Assembly (NCBI RefSeq): GCF_000337475.1
Contig: NZ_AOIT01000034.1
Location: forward strand, 110,735 to 155,823
DNA length: 45,089 nt
Reading direction: 5' to 3'
From: Natrinema limicola JCM 13563
GTDB lineage: Archaea; Halobacteriota; Halobacteria; Halobacteriales; Natrialbaceae
Each line of letters opens with the position of its first letter. The first letter of the stretch is position 1. A program made the position numbers and the translations under genes. Shown here piece by piece: positions 7,455 to 15,557 of the stretch. The notes below the pieces were generated by a model. It ran no database searches. It was given only the letters and a program-made list of their open reading frames with translations, and was not told the DNA's origin.

Positions 7455-9307
7455 TGGAACTCGAAGCTCTCTCGCTTGCGTACCCGCCGCTTCTCGTCTT
7501 TGTAGCGGCACTGCTCGTGCTCGTTCTGCCCCGAATCGCCGGTTTCACTATGGGCGCACTCAGTCTCGCAGCCGTACTGGCGATCTCGCTGGTCGCACCT
7601 GGCGGGGAGCATCTGGGCGGCACCTTCCTCGGCTTCGAGGTTGTCCCCTACTACGTCGACGACTTCTCTCGGATGGTCGGGCTCGGCCTCGGCTTTTTGG
7701 GGATCTGTAGCGTCATCTACGCGTACTCGAGCGAGGCCAGCAAGACGCTCGTCGCGTTGGCGCTCGTCTACGTCTCTTCGTCGATCGGTGCGGCCTTCGC
7801 CGGCGACTGGCTGGTGCTCCTGTTCATGTGGGAGCTAATGGCCGTGACCAGCACGCTCGTCGTCTGGCACTACGGCGGCGAGGCGGTTCGGGCTGGCTTC
7901 CGCTACGCCCTGTTCCACGGCACCGGTGGCGTGCTCGTGATGTTGGCGATCGCCGCTCACTACGTCCAGACTGGGACGTTCATCTACACCGAAGCCGGGA
8001 TCGCCACCGGCATTCCGGCGTTGCTGGCGGTACTCGGGATGGGCGTCAACGTCGCCTTCATCGGCGTCCACACCTGGCTGCCCGACACCTACCCGCGACC
8101 GCATATCGCGGCCTCGGTGTTCCTCTCGGTCTATACGACGAAGACGAGCGCGTTCATCCTCTACCGGGCGTTCCCGATCGGGAGCGAAAGCGATCTCGCG
8201 ATCTACGTCGCGTACATGGGCGGGCTGATGGCCGTCTACGGGGCGACGTTCGCCCTGCTGCAACACGACATGCGAGCGCTGCTGTCCTACCACATTCAGG
8301 CCCAGCTCGGGTATATCGTGGCCGGGATCGGCATGGGCGCGGCGATGTCCTCTGAAATCGCCGTCGCTGGCGCGCTATCGCACCTGTTCAACAACATCCT
8401 CTTCAAGAGCCTGCTGTTCATGGCCGTCGGCGTCGTCATCTACCGTACCGGCGAGGAGGACCTCTACAAGCTCGGCGGGCTCTGGCGCGAGATGCCGCTG
8501 ACCGCGATCGGATTCGGCCTCGGTGCGCTTTCGATCACCGCGATTCCGGGCTTCAACGGCTACGTGAGCAAGGGGATGCTCTTCGACGCGGCAAACCCCG
8601 ATCCACACTACTACGGCGATCCGGAGTTCCAGGCGCTGTACTACCTGCTCTGGCTCGGCGCGATCGGAACCCTTCTCTCGTTTATCAAGCTCGGCTACTA
8701 CGTCTTCTTCCACGGCGACAGCGAGTTCGAGGTTGCCGACGCCAAACCCGGCCAGACCGTCGCGATGCTCGGACTTGGTGGTGCCTGTCTCCTCTTCGGC
8801 GTCTGGTGGGAGGGGCTTGCAGACCTCGCGCCGACACTGCACGCCCACGGCGGCCACTTTACGTTCGCGTATCCCGGCGGCGAGGGCACGCTCCACCCCT
8901 ACAGTCCAAGCCACCTCGAGACCGCCGGTATCCTGACCGGCGTCGCGGCCGTCACCTTCGCTGTCGTCCGGAAGCCGCTCTCGAAACTCGATCTGGGTGA
9001 TCCGGCGATGGTCGTCTACCCCGTGACGTACTACGGCAGCCGCTGGACGATGCTCGTGGTGACGGAGACGTACGCCGCCGTCGACGCTGCCGTCGTCGGT
9101 GCAGTCAAACGCTGCTACTGGGCTGGGAACAACCCGGTTCTCGCCGTCGATGCGGCCGCACGTCGGCTCCCGCTGGTCGATGTCGACGAGCGCCAGCCGA
9201 CCGACGGCGGCCGTCCCTCGACGATCCACCTCCGAGCGAGCATCGGGACCACCGTCCTTCTATTGACGCTCGTCCTGACGGTGGTTCTGTGGCTGCTCGT
9301 GGTCTGA
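7454..9307 (+). CDS. Third NuoL/M/N-type antiporter subunit
   Basis: A 617-residue membrane protein of the same superfamily, last gene of the Mrp operon. TM5 keeps the glutamate (LLFMWELMAVTSTLVVW). The usual TM7 lysine position reads Asn (N199 in MGVNVAFIGVHTWLPD), though the His-x-Trp-Leu-Pro part is kept, and the following APTP stretch is replaced by RPHIAAS. TTKTSAF supplies a later lysine. After the core helices (to about 450) come a loop, one helix, a hydrophilic stretch and a final C-terminal helix (LLLTLVLTVVLWLLVV). A possible terminator follows the stop. Confidence 0.88.
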   Translation: MELEALSLAYPPLLVFVAALLVLVLPRIAGFTMGALSLAAVLAISLVAPGGEHLGGTFLGFEVVPYYVDDFSRMVGLGLGFLGICSVIYAYSSEASKTLVALALVYVSSSIGAAFAGDWLVLLFMWELMAVTSTLVVWHYGGEAVRAGFRYALFHGTGGVLVMLAIAAHYVQTGTFIYTEAGIATGIPALLAVLGMGVNVAFIGVHTWLPDTYPRPHIAASVFLSVYTTKTSAFILYRAFPIGSESDLAIYVAYMGGLMAVYGATFALLQHDMRALLSYHIQAQLGYIVAGIGMGAAMSSEIAVAGALSHLFNNILFKSLLFMAVGVVIYRTGEEDLYKLGGLWREMPLTAIGFGLGALSITAIPGFNGYVSKGMLFDAANPDPHYYGDPEFQALYYLLWLGAIGTLLSFIKLGYYVFFHGDSEFEVADAKPGQTVAMLGLGGACLLFGVWWEGLADLAPTLHAHGGHFTFAYPGGEGTLHPYSPSHLETAGILTGVAAVTFAVVRKPLSKLDLGDPAMVVYPVTYYGSRWTMLVVTETYAAVDAAVVGAVKRCYWAGNNPVLAVDAAARRLPLVDVDERQPTDGGRPSTIHLRASIGTTVLLLTLVLTVVLWLLVV

Positions 9308-9315
9308 GCACGTCG

Positions 9316-9338
9316 GACTGACGAGAATCAGTCGTTTT
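9316..9338 (+). terminator. Possible terminator between the mnh operon and the convergent integrase-like gene
   Basis: GACTGA (9316-9321) pairs with TCAGTC (9328-9333) around a six-base loop and is followed by GTTTT. It overlaps the stop codon of the convergent minus-strand gene. The hairpin is weak; the T-run is the part that would matter for archaeal termination. Confidence 0.35.
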
Positions 9339-10440
9339 CCGTCGATTCGTCACGTCCGCCAGCGGCGGGTGAGCCATCGTCCGAGACGACGATCGATTGC
9401 TCGAGCACCGACGCCCGCAACGTCGGCTTCGAGGCTGTCGCCTCTCGTCTATACGACTCTGACGATCGATCCCGGCGGACGCCACGTGGCGTCAGATAGT
9501 CGCCGTCGACGTCGATGCCGGCCTCCTCACAGAGTCGTCGTAACACCGACCGCGCCCCCTCCGTTGTGATCGCTGGCGGTTCGATCGACCGCTTGCGAGC
9601 GAGTTCCGCCGCCGTGGCGTCCTCGAGTAAGGATTCGATCGTGTCCTCGTCGTAGCCTCGATCACGCAGGACAGACCGAACCCGGGCAGCGATCGAGGGT
9701 GCGTGGCCCGTCGGGAACAGCGGCCAGTCGGTCGACGGCGGATCGAGGACGACCCGGTAGCGCCGCAGCGGCGTCCGGGCGCGGGCGGGCAGGGGGACGT
9801 CCTCGAGGCGCTGGGACTTGCCGAGGACGCGGATCGTCCCGGTATAGAAGTCCACATCGTCCCAGGTCGCGCCCGTTCGCCGGTCGTCGTCGGGGACCCG
9901 GAACAGTTCGGAGCCCCGAACCGTCGAGTGGGCGAGGACGGCGACCATCGCGTACTCGCGCAGCCGACTGCGTCGCTCACGTGTCGATACCGAGGCGGTC
10001 TCGAGCGCCCGCTCGCGGACGTATCGCTCGAGCGCACGGCGCTGGGTGGCCGTCCAACTGTCACTCGTCGGTCGCGGGTTGGCGCTTGGCAGTGCGCTTT
10101 CGGCGCGGTCGGTCGCCGCCGGGTTCGTCTCGCAGATCCCGCCACGGACACACCACGAGAGGAACGCGCGCACGACCGCATAATAGGTGCCTGCGGACGA
10201 AGCGGTGTACTCCCCCCGATCGGTTCGGCGGCGAAGTTCGGCGGCGTAGGCGCGCATGTGCTCGACCTCGAGCGTGGCGATCAATCTGACGCCGTGTTCG
10301 GCCTCGAGCCACTTGGCCCAGCGCCGGAGGATCGACTCGGCGTTGGATGCGTAGGTGCCTGCACCCGAGCCGTCGGGATCGCCGACGGCCTTTCGTTGGA
10401 GATAGGTATCGACGGCGTCCGTGATCGCGACGGCGGTCAT
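9328..10440 (-). CDS. Tyrosine-recombinase-like protein lacking catalytic residues
   Basis: A 370-residue protein with an N-terminal SAM-like core-binding domain (about 1-115, AGTYYAVVRAFLSWCVRGG) and a phage-integrase-type C-terminal domain. Arg175 (HSTVRGSELF) and Lys208 (GKSQRLEDVPLP) match the first catalytic Arg and the beta-hairpin Lys. The HxxR box reads R319-G-V-R322 (LTPRGVRR), and the C-terminus has no Tyr after residue 330, so the nucleophile is missing. It may bind DNA without cutting, or be a decayed integrase. I recall similar full-length haloarchaeal proteins, which argues for a conserved non-catalytic role. A 45-residue ORF overlaps its start. Confidence 0.8.
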   Translation of the reverse strand: MTAVAITDAVDTYLQRKAVGDPDGSGAGTYASNAESILRRWAKWLEAEHGVRLIATLEVEHMRAYAAELRRRTDRGEYTASSAGTYYAVVRAFLSWCVRGGICETNPAATDRAESALPSANPRPTSDSWTATQRRALERYVRERALETASVSTRERRSRLREYAMVAVLAHSTVRGSELFRVPDDDRRTGATWDDVDFYTGTIRVLGKSQRLEDVPLPARARTPLRRYRVVLDPPSTDWPLFPTGHAPSIAARVRSVLRDRGYDEDTIESLLEDATAAELARKRSIEPPAITTEGARSVLRRLCEEAGIDVDGDYLTPRGVRRDRSSESYRREATASKPTLRASVLEQSIVVSDDGSPAAGGRDESTEND

Positions 10441-10574
10441 CGGTCGCCCACCTCCGTGTGATCGTCCGGATCGACGCCTGCTGTCGCCGTCGACGTCGCT
10501 ACGTGCACTTGGATCGGGACTCCGGCTGGGCCGACGGCACGAACGCGGACAGCGGGATCGACACGACGGACCAT
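10437..10574 (-). CDS. Small ORF coupled to the integrase-like gene
   Basis: A 45-residue frame (MVRRVDPAVRVRAVGPAG...) whose TGA overlaps the ATG of the recombinase-like gene (ATGA). Codons are G/C-ending and an A/T-rich stretch lies upstream (rc of about 10620-10640). No domain is recognised. Overlap and codon bias suggest a real leader or partner protein, but it could also be a 5' region read by chance. Confidence 0.4.
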   Translation of the reverse strand: MVRRVDPAVRVRAVGPAGVPIQVHVATSTATAGVDPDDHTEVGDR

Positions 10575-10680
10575 TTGTGCGAACGATACTGGGCCGAGAC
10601 CGTAAATCTGTGTTTCGATATCAAATACCTAGAATAAAAGCCGAGTTGGTTTCTCAACCGCGGGCTGATACGGTCTGCTG

Positions 10681-10845
10681 TCAGGATGGATCCTGATGGC
10701 TGATCTTTTCGGCCGTAATCCCCGGGACCGGCGTCCCACAATCCTTGCACTTCCAGTTCCGCGTCGTCGTTCCGGATTCCTTCTCGAGGTCCTGTTTGAA
10801 CTCGAGGAACGCGCCACACTGACACCGATAGGTCGTGCGGGTCAT
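10681..10845 (-). CDS. Tiny zinc-ribbon protein
   Basis: A 54-residue protein with two cysteine pairs, C8xC10 (YRCQCGAF) and C33xxC36 (WKCKDCGTPV), a pattern of small zinc-ribbon proteins common in haloarchaea. Between the pairs lies a charged linker (KQDLEKESGTTT). A TTTATC box sits about 30 bases upstream of the ATG, fitting a leaderless transcript. The function is unknown; a nucleic-acid or protein adaptor role is a guess. It is divergent from the hydrolase gene that starts 115 bases away. Confidence 0.65.
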   Translation of the reverse strand: MTRTTYRCQCGAFLEFKQDLEKESGTTTRNWKCKDCGTPVPGITAEKISHQDPS

Positions 10846-10959
10846 AGACGTACCAACCTCGGGAGATGCGATAAACGGTTCGCCGACGCAAGTCCGAACG
10901 GAATTGCGATCCCGGGAACGTCGATATCAAGGCCCCGGCGGCCGTCGGAACGTGATGAA

Positions 10960-11697
10960 ATGTCCCAGACACATCGGATTCCGATCACAGGCGCAGGGAC
11001 GGGGACGGACACGGGGCCGCCAACCGTCGCTGCCGTCCATCACGAGGCCGAGTCTGACGATTGGCTCGTCTTCTGTCACGGCCTCCGGAGCGACAAATCG
11101 GGCAGCTACGAGCAGCGGTGTCGACAAGCCGTCGAGGCGGGCTACAACGCAGTCCGCTTCGACTGTCGGGGCTGCGGTGAGTCCGATGGCGCGTTCGTCG
11201 AGTCGACACTCGAGGCGCGACTCACTGATCTCCACCACGTCGTCGACTACTTCGATCCCGACTCATACGTTCTGTTCGGCTCGAGTTTCGGCGGGAAAGT
11301 CGCCTTCCACGCCGCGGCCGCCGACGACCGGGTTACAGCGGTCGCGACACGTGCACCCGTGACGACCGCCGGGACGTTCGACGAGTATCGCGCGGCCGTC
11401 GAGCGCGACGGGGAGTGGACGTTCGACACCGGCGACCGGATCGACCGTCGGTTCTTCGACGCCCTCGATCGACATCCGTTCGACGATGTCGTGACGACTC
11501 TGTCGATCCCGGTTGCGATCTTTCATGGCGGCGACGACGCGGTCGTCGATCCCGCCGACAGTTTCGATGCGGCGCGGCGACTCGAGACTGACGTCTGTCT
11601 CGAGCGATTCGCGGGGGAAGGCCATCGGTTCTCACAGGCCGGCGAACAGCGGTTGCTCGATCGGCTGTTCGGCTGGCTCGAGTGGGCTGACGGCTAA
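10960..11697 (+). CDS. Alpha/beta hydrolase
   Basis: A 245-residue cytoplasmic alpha/beta hydrolase of the small peptidase/esterase type. The strand-turn-helix nucleophile is Ser109 in GSSFGGK, the acid is probably Asp in HGGDDAVVDP (about 189), and the His lies in GEGHRFSQ (about 222). An oxyanion-side HG motif is seen in FCHGLRSDKSGSY. I start at ATG 10960 because the upstream open frame (from 10696) overlaps the divergent zinc-ribbon gene and does not look coding. Substrate unknown. Confidence 0.85.
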   Translation: MSQTHRIPITGAGTGTDTGPPTVAAVHHEAESDDWLVFCHGLRSDKSGSYEQRCRQAVEAGYNAVRFDCRGCGESDGAFVESTLEARLTDLHHVVDYFDPDSYVLFGSSFGGKVAFHAAAADDRVTAVATRAPVTTAGTFDEYRAAVERDGEWTFDTGDRIDRRFFDALDRHPFDDVVTTLSIPVAIFHGGDDAVVDPADSFDAARRLETDVCLERFAGEGHRFSQAGEQRLLDRLFGWLEWADG

Positions 11698-11745
11698 TGC
11701 GGCTCACCAGCCGGTGTCCTGAGATTGCCATCCCACCGGCGGGGC

Positions 11746-11949
11746 TTACGCGCTCGTGTCGTGGGCGGCTGTCCGGGCTGGTCCCTCGAGTGGCGACATC
11801 GCGACGTACAGCGCCGCAAAGATCAGGACGACGTTTACCGTCGCGATGAGGCCGCCGAGCCCGGATCGAGTGACCCCGAAGACGACCGTCGGGATGACCG
11901 CGAGCAATCCCACTGCGACCGCGGCTCGTGGCGTAAGTGTCTCGAACAT
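11746..11949 (-). CDS. Small membrane protein of the ba3 oxidase cluster (CbaE-like)
   Basis: A 67-residue protein with two helices (AVAVGLLAVIPTVVFGV and LIATVNVVLIFAALYVAM) and a short hydrophilic tail. Its place just after the cba genes on the same strand, 100 bases below cbaC, and its size fit the extra small subunits (cbaE-type) annotated with haloarchaeal ba3 oxidases. Assignment to the oxidase rests on context. A separate promoter is possible in the 100-base gap. Confidence 0.65.
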   Translation of the reverse strand: MFETLTPRAAVAVGLLAVIPTVVFGVTRSGLGGLIATVNVVLIFAALYVAMSPLEGPARTAAHDTSA

Positions 11950-12049
11950 GGGAGAGACTTGCTATCGCGGCCGTCTTTAATCGGCCACACTGTTCCAGCC
12001 GATACGCTCACACTGGGGCGTCGGAATCGGCGTCTTGACCGGTACCTCG

Positions 12050-12247
12050 TCACTCCGACTTCGTGGGACTGCCACGCAGCGGTCGGATCGCCCAGATGAC
12101 GAGGGTAGCGATGACGACGAGTCCGATCAGCGCCGTCTCGAGCGGCGGGATATTGATCCCGAAGAACGCCAGGACTGTGCGTCCTTCGACGAGGATCACG
12201 AGGCTCAGCGCGATGAGGATCAGTAATTTAGCGGGGGAAGTGTGCAT
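12050..12247 (-). CDS. cbaC: Small ba3 oxidase-associated membrane protein, CbaC-like
   Basis: A 65-residue protein with two helices (LLILIALSLVILVEG and ETALIGLVVIATLVIWAI). The ATG at 12247 overlaps the cbaA stop (ATGA), which fixes the start; the frame is open further upstream only as an overlap with cbaA. Natronomonas pharaonis carries a comparable small ORF after its ba3 subunit I gene. Role in the complex is unknown. Confidence 0.7.
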   Translation of the reverse strand: MHTSPAKLLILIALSLVILVEGRTVLAFFGINIPPLETALIGLVVIATLVIWAIRPLRGSPTKSE

Positions 12248-14004
12248 CAGGTGACGAACGCTCCAACGTATTCTAGTCCGAACTGGAAATATATGACGGC
12301 TTCGCTGGAGACGGGGAACGGCTGAATATCCTGACCGAACAGTCCACTTTGCGCCGCGATCCCGGCCAGTGGAAGCGCGTAGGCTAGAACGACGAGCGCG
12401 AACGCGATTCCGAACCATAGTCGCAGGTTGTCGAGGACCTGTGGTGAGTCCTCCGGCCCGGATAGCGCCGGTGGAAGCGTTCCGTCGACGATCGGCTCAC
12501 TATCGTTGTTGAACACCGTCAGGAGCATCAACACGAGAAAGAGCATCGCGGAGATAAACAGCAACGTGCCACCGAGTGCGAGTTGAGCGTTGAGTTCGCC
12601 CATCGAACCGACGCCGACGTCGTAGTCGAAGCCCTGATACTGTGGCTCAGCCGTCCGGCGTGGGACGCCGACGAGCCCGGCTCGGAACATCGAGTTCGTC
12701 ATGAAGACGATGCCGACGAACCAGAGCACGACCTGGAAGAGGGCGACCTGCCGACCGACGAGCCGGTTCCCAGTCAACTGTGGGACGAGCCAGTACGAGC
12801 CGGCCATAAGCGTCAACGCGGTTGCGGTGCCCACCTGGGCGTGGATGTGGCCGGGGATCCACAGTGCGTTGTGGACGAGATAATTGATGTTCATCCCTGC
12901 GTTGACGATACCAGTAAAGCCGCCGAACGCGAAGATCAGCCCGGCCAGCGCCATGCCGGTAAACGCCGGGTTCCGCCACGGGAGTGCGCGAAGCCAATTA
13001 AACCGCCCTTCGCCTCCGCGCTGGCGGGCACCGTGTTCCATACTCGCAACGACGGTAAACGCAGTCAGGAAGCTTGGCAATAGCAGGAACATCGTGTTGG
13101 TCATCGCGATGAACTTGAACCCCTCCGCGATACCGGGATCCATGTACTGGTGGTGGATGCCGACCGGCGTCGACAGCAGAACGAACAGGATGAAGACGAC
13201 TCTGGCCAACGGATCGCTGAACAGTCGCCCACCCGAGAGCTTCGGCAACACGGAGTACCAGAGCAGGTACGCCGGCAGCAACCAAAAGTACACGATCATG
13301 TGGCCAAAGAACCAGAACAGCGTTCGGGTCAGCAAGGGGTTGAGACTCTCGGTGATCTCGAGCGACCACGGTAAGATAAACACGAGGATAGAGACGATGA
13401 CGCCGATCGATCCGAGGAAGAACATGATCATCGTCGTCAACACCATAAACGTCCGGAGCGGAATCCGCTTGCCTGGGTTTTCGTCCCGCCAGGCCCACCA
13501 CGTTCGGAACCAGTCGATGCCTGCGAGCCACGTTCCGACCAAGAAGAGCGCGAGTCCGATATAGTAGAGCGGATTAGCCTCTAACGGCGCGTAGAACGTA
13601 AAGAGCACGTTCGCACGCAACTCCGAGCCGAGCACCATCGGCGGCTGGTCGAGGAAGCCAGCGAGGATCGAGATCCCCGCGAGGAGCGAGCCAATCGCCA
13701 TCAGGCCATACCAGAGCCAGGTAAATCTGATGTCGACGGAGCCTCGCTCGAGGCTATCCGTGACAGCCCACTGGTACAGCCCGACGAGGAAGAAGATGGT
13801 AAACGCGATGACGAGGAAGACGCCGTGGCCGGTCAGGACGGTATAGTACTTTATCGAATCGATGAATCGGAAGATGTCTGTCCGGTGAAGTGCCTGAATG
13901 ATCCCGAAGAGTGCGCCGATCCCGAACGCAATAAACGAGCTCAGAAAGGCAGCCTTAACGAGTCGTGCCTCCGCGGGATACTCGTCGACGAACAGGGCTG
14001 TCAC
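12247..14004 (-). CDS. cbaA: ba3-type terminal oxidase subunit I
   Basis: A 585-residue haem-copper oxidase subunit I of the B (ba3) family, which reduces O2 and pumps protons across the membrane. Ligands are visible: H60 (LTGHG) and H388 for the low-spin haem, H386 (PGHIHAQ) for the high-spin haem, and H235, H284 and H285 for CuB. Y239 (GHMIVYF) is the cross-linked-Tyr position. The order and spacing match Thermus ba3. About 13-15 helices are predicted. It overlaps cbaB by four bases and cbaC at its end. Electron donor is likely a halocyanin, not encoded here. Confidence 0.95.
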   Translation of the reverse strand: MTALFVDEYPAEARLVKAAFLSSFIAFGIGALFGIIQALHRTDIFRFIDSIKYYTVLTGHGVFLVIAFTIFFLVGLYQWAVTDSLERGSVDIRFTWLWYGLMAIGSLLAGISILAGFLDQPPMVLGSELRANVLFTFYAPLEANPLYYIGLALFLVGTWLAGIDWFRTWWAWRDENPGKRIPLRTFMVLTTMIMFFLGSIGVIVSILVFILPWSLEITESLNPLLTRTLFWFFGHMIVYFWLLPAYLLWYSVLPKLSGGRLFSDPLARVVFILFVLLSTPVGIHHQYMDPGIAEGFKFIAMTNTMFLLLPSFLTAFTVVASMEHGARQRGGEGRFNWLRALPWRNPAFTGMALAGLIFAFGGFTGIVNAGMNINYLVHNALWIPGHIHAQVGTATALTLMAGSYWLVPQLTGNRLVGRQVALFQVVLWFVGIVFMTNSMFRAGLVGVPRRTAEPQYQGFDYDVGVGSMGELNAQLALGGTLLFISAMLFLVLMLLTVFNNDSEPIVDGTLPPALSGPEDSPQVLDNLRLWFGIAFALVVLAYALPLAGIAAQSGLFGQDIQPFPVSSEAVIYFQFGLEYVGAFVT

Positions 14005-14801
14005 GACTCCTCACCTCCCTCGGCCGCAGCCGTCTCGTTGCTCACTACTTCCACCGACCCGGTTTCCTCGTAGTCGTCGACGGTGACGGTCCAGTCGTGC
14101 TCACCAACGCCGAGTTGCGTGCTCTCGGCGGTGAACGTCACGTCTTGGGTGCTGTTGCCGTCGACAGTAATATTCTGCTGGAACGTCTGGTCCCCGATCT
14201 CGGCGTCGACGGTGGTCTCGAGCGGCTCGAGTTGCCCGTTTTCGACCGTTGCGTTGAGCTGGACTTGCTCGCCCGACGTGACTGTGTCCGGTGTCTCGGC
14301 GGACAGTTCGGTCAGGTCGAATTCGTCCTCGGGCTGGACGACGATTAGCCCTTCCATGGTGTGATGGCCAGAGCCACAGTATTCGTGACAGATGAGTCCA
14401 TGCTCGCCGGGTTCGTCGAATTCGACGGTCAGTTCCGCGACTTGGCCTGGAATGGCCATCGCGTTGATGTTCGTTCCGGGGACGTAGAAGCCGTGAATGA
14501 CGTCCCGGCTCGTTACGTGGAACGTGATTTCGTTGTTCGCCGGTATTTCGATCGGGTCCGGCTGAAAGATGAACGTCTGGGCGACGACGTAGGCCGCGTA
14601 TTCGTTTTCACCGACCTGTTCGACTCGTGGTTCGCCGAACTGTTCGTCGTCGTTGAGTTCGTCCGGCGCGATCGTCTCCTCTTCGTCACCGATCATCGTG
14701 ATCCCGAGCCCGACCGATCCGTACGTAATCGTCACGATGAAGCCGACGATCAAGATCATCGCACCCACGATCCAGAGCTTCTCGTACTGATGGATCCTCA
14801 T
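14001..14801 (-). CDS. cbaB: ba3-type terminal oxidase subunit II with C-terminal Ig-like extension
   Basis: A 266-residue subunit II. One N-terminal helix (WIVGAMILIVGFIVTITY) anchors it, and the CuA domain lies outside the cell. CuA ligands are H103 (DVIHGF), C138, E140, C142, H146 and M149 (ICHEYCGSGHHTM). After about residue 155 comes an extra domain of about 100 residues with beta-rich, CARDB-like features (VQLNATVENGQLEP, VGEHDWTVTVDDYEETGSV), absent from Thermus ba3 subunit II. I start at ATG 14801 (MRIHQYEKLW) because this overlaps the cbaD stop and places the helix first. Confidence 0.93.
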   Translation of the reverse strand: MRIHQYEKLWIVGAMILIVGFIVTITYGSVGLGITMIGDEEETIAPDELNDDEQFGEPRVEQVGENEYAAYVVAQTFIFQPDPIEIPANNEITFHVTSRDVIHGFYVPGTNINAMAIPGQVAELTVEFDEPGEHGLICHEYCGSGHHTMEGLIVVQPEDEFDLTELSAETPDTVTSGEQVQLNATVENGQLEPLETTVDAEIGDQTFQQNITVDGNSTQDVTFTAESTQLGVGEHDWTVTVDDYEETGSVEVVSNETAAAEGGEES

Positions 14802-14977
14802 CCGAGCATCACCGGCACGATCATGCCCATGACCGTCGGCGTGTTGCCGACGAACTCGACGAAATACGTGAACAGCCACATCAACGTGAGTGCCACGAAG
14901 TATACGACGATCAGCGAGAGTGTCCCCCACGGATCATACTCGTCATGGCCGATCTCCCGCGAGACACGAGAACCCAT
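14798..14977 (-). CDS. cbaD: ba3 oxidase small subunit, CbaD-like
   Basis: A 59-residue one-to-two-helix protein (TLSLIVVYFVALTLMWLFTYFV) beginning MGSRVSREIGHDEYDPWG. It is the first gene of the minus-strand oxidase operon and overlaps cbaB by four bases. Position and size match the cbaD gene of Natronomonas-type oxidase operons. The frame is open upstream to 15049, but the conserved part begins at ATG 14977. Confidence 0.8.
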   Translation of the reverse strand: MGSRVSREIGHDEYDPWGTLSLIVVYFVALTLMWLFTYFVEFVGNTPTVMGMIVPVMLG

Positions 14978-15147
14978 ATCGGAGTTGCCACCACCGTCGA
15001 TCAAATAACCCCTGCGGAGCGTTCGCACACGAAATACCGACTTGGACAACGAAAGTATTGATTACAGAGGGTGTTGGATTCGTCTCGTTCGCCGAGGGCG
15101 GTGCCGTCGCCGTTGCTGATACCAGTTGCAGCGGCGAGACGACCGCG

Positions 15148-15164
15148 TTTTCTGGTTCAGAAAA
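15148..15164. promoter_or_regulatory. Palindrome TTTTCTG-GTT-CAGAAAA in the cba/regulator intergenic region
   Basis: A perfect 7-bp inverted repeat with a 3-base spacer, inside the 232-bp region between cbaD and the divergent winged-helix gene. A near-copy, with the same flanking CGCG, occurs at 16222-16238 upstream of a universal-stress pseudogene. I read it as a candidate operator, perhaps for the adjacent HTH protein; this is inference. Confidence 0.45.
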
Positions 15165-15209
15165 ACCGGACCGCTTTTCATAGGGATACCGAAACGAACA
15201 GCTATACCA

Positions 15210-15557
15210 GTGAGTGAGGACACCGACCTGTCGACGCTGCTCGCGGTCCTCGACGACGAGTACGCACGCGATATCCTCACCCACACGAGCGTCGAACCCA
15301 TGTCTGCCAGTACCCTGAGCGAACGCTGTGACGCCTCCCTCCCGACGATCTATCGACGGCTCGACCGACTCGAGGAGTGTCACCTCGTCACCGAAGAGAC
15401 GGAGCTCGCCCAAGACGGCAACCACTACAGCGTCTACCGTGCGAACTTGGATCGGCTGGAACTCTCGCTAGATGATGGTTCGTTTTCACTCGAGCTAACG
15501 TACCGTGAGGAAGACGTCGCCGACAAGTTCACCCGAATGTGGGAGGGGATGCGATGA
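15210..15557 (+). CDS. Winged helix-turn-helix transcriptional regulator
   Basis: A 115-residue ArsR-like DNA-binding protein with one winged HTH domain (about 5-85). The recognition-helix region reads LSERCDASLPTIYRRLDRLEE, followed by a wing (VTEETELAQDGNHYSVYRAN). I use GTG 15210 because the conserved HTH begins right after it; the preceding in-frame stretch contains the palindrome and does not look coding. It is divergent from the cba operon and its stop overlaps the ATG of a small membrane protein (ATGA). This HTH plus DUF7521-type pair is common in haloarchaea, and regulation of the oxidase is a reasonable guess. Confidence 0.82.
   Translation: MSEDTDLSTLLAVLDDEYARDILTHTSVEPMSASTLSERCDASLPTIYRRLDRLEECHLVTEETELAQDGNHYSVYRANLDRLELSLDDGSFSLELTYREEDVADKFTRMWEGMR

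Noticed and set aside
5928-7511. 527-residue open frame on the minus strand
   Set aside because: It lies wholly antisense to a clear antiporter gene, has Arg/Asp-rich low-complexity sequence and no domain. High-GC haloarchaeal genes often leave the complement open.
10499-10972. 157-residue minus-strand frame
   Set aside because: It overlaps the zinc-ribbon gene and the hydrolase start in another frame and lacks domain features.
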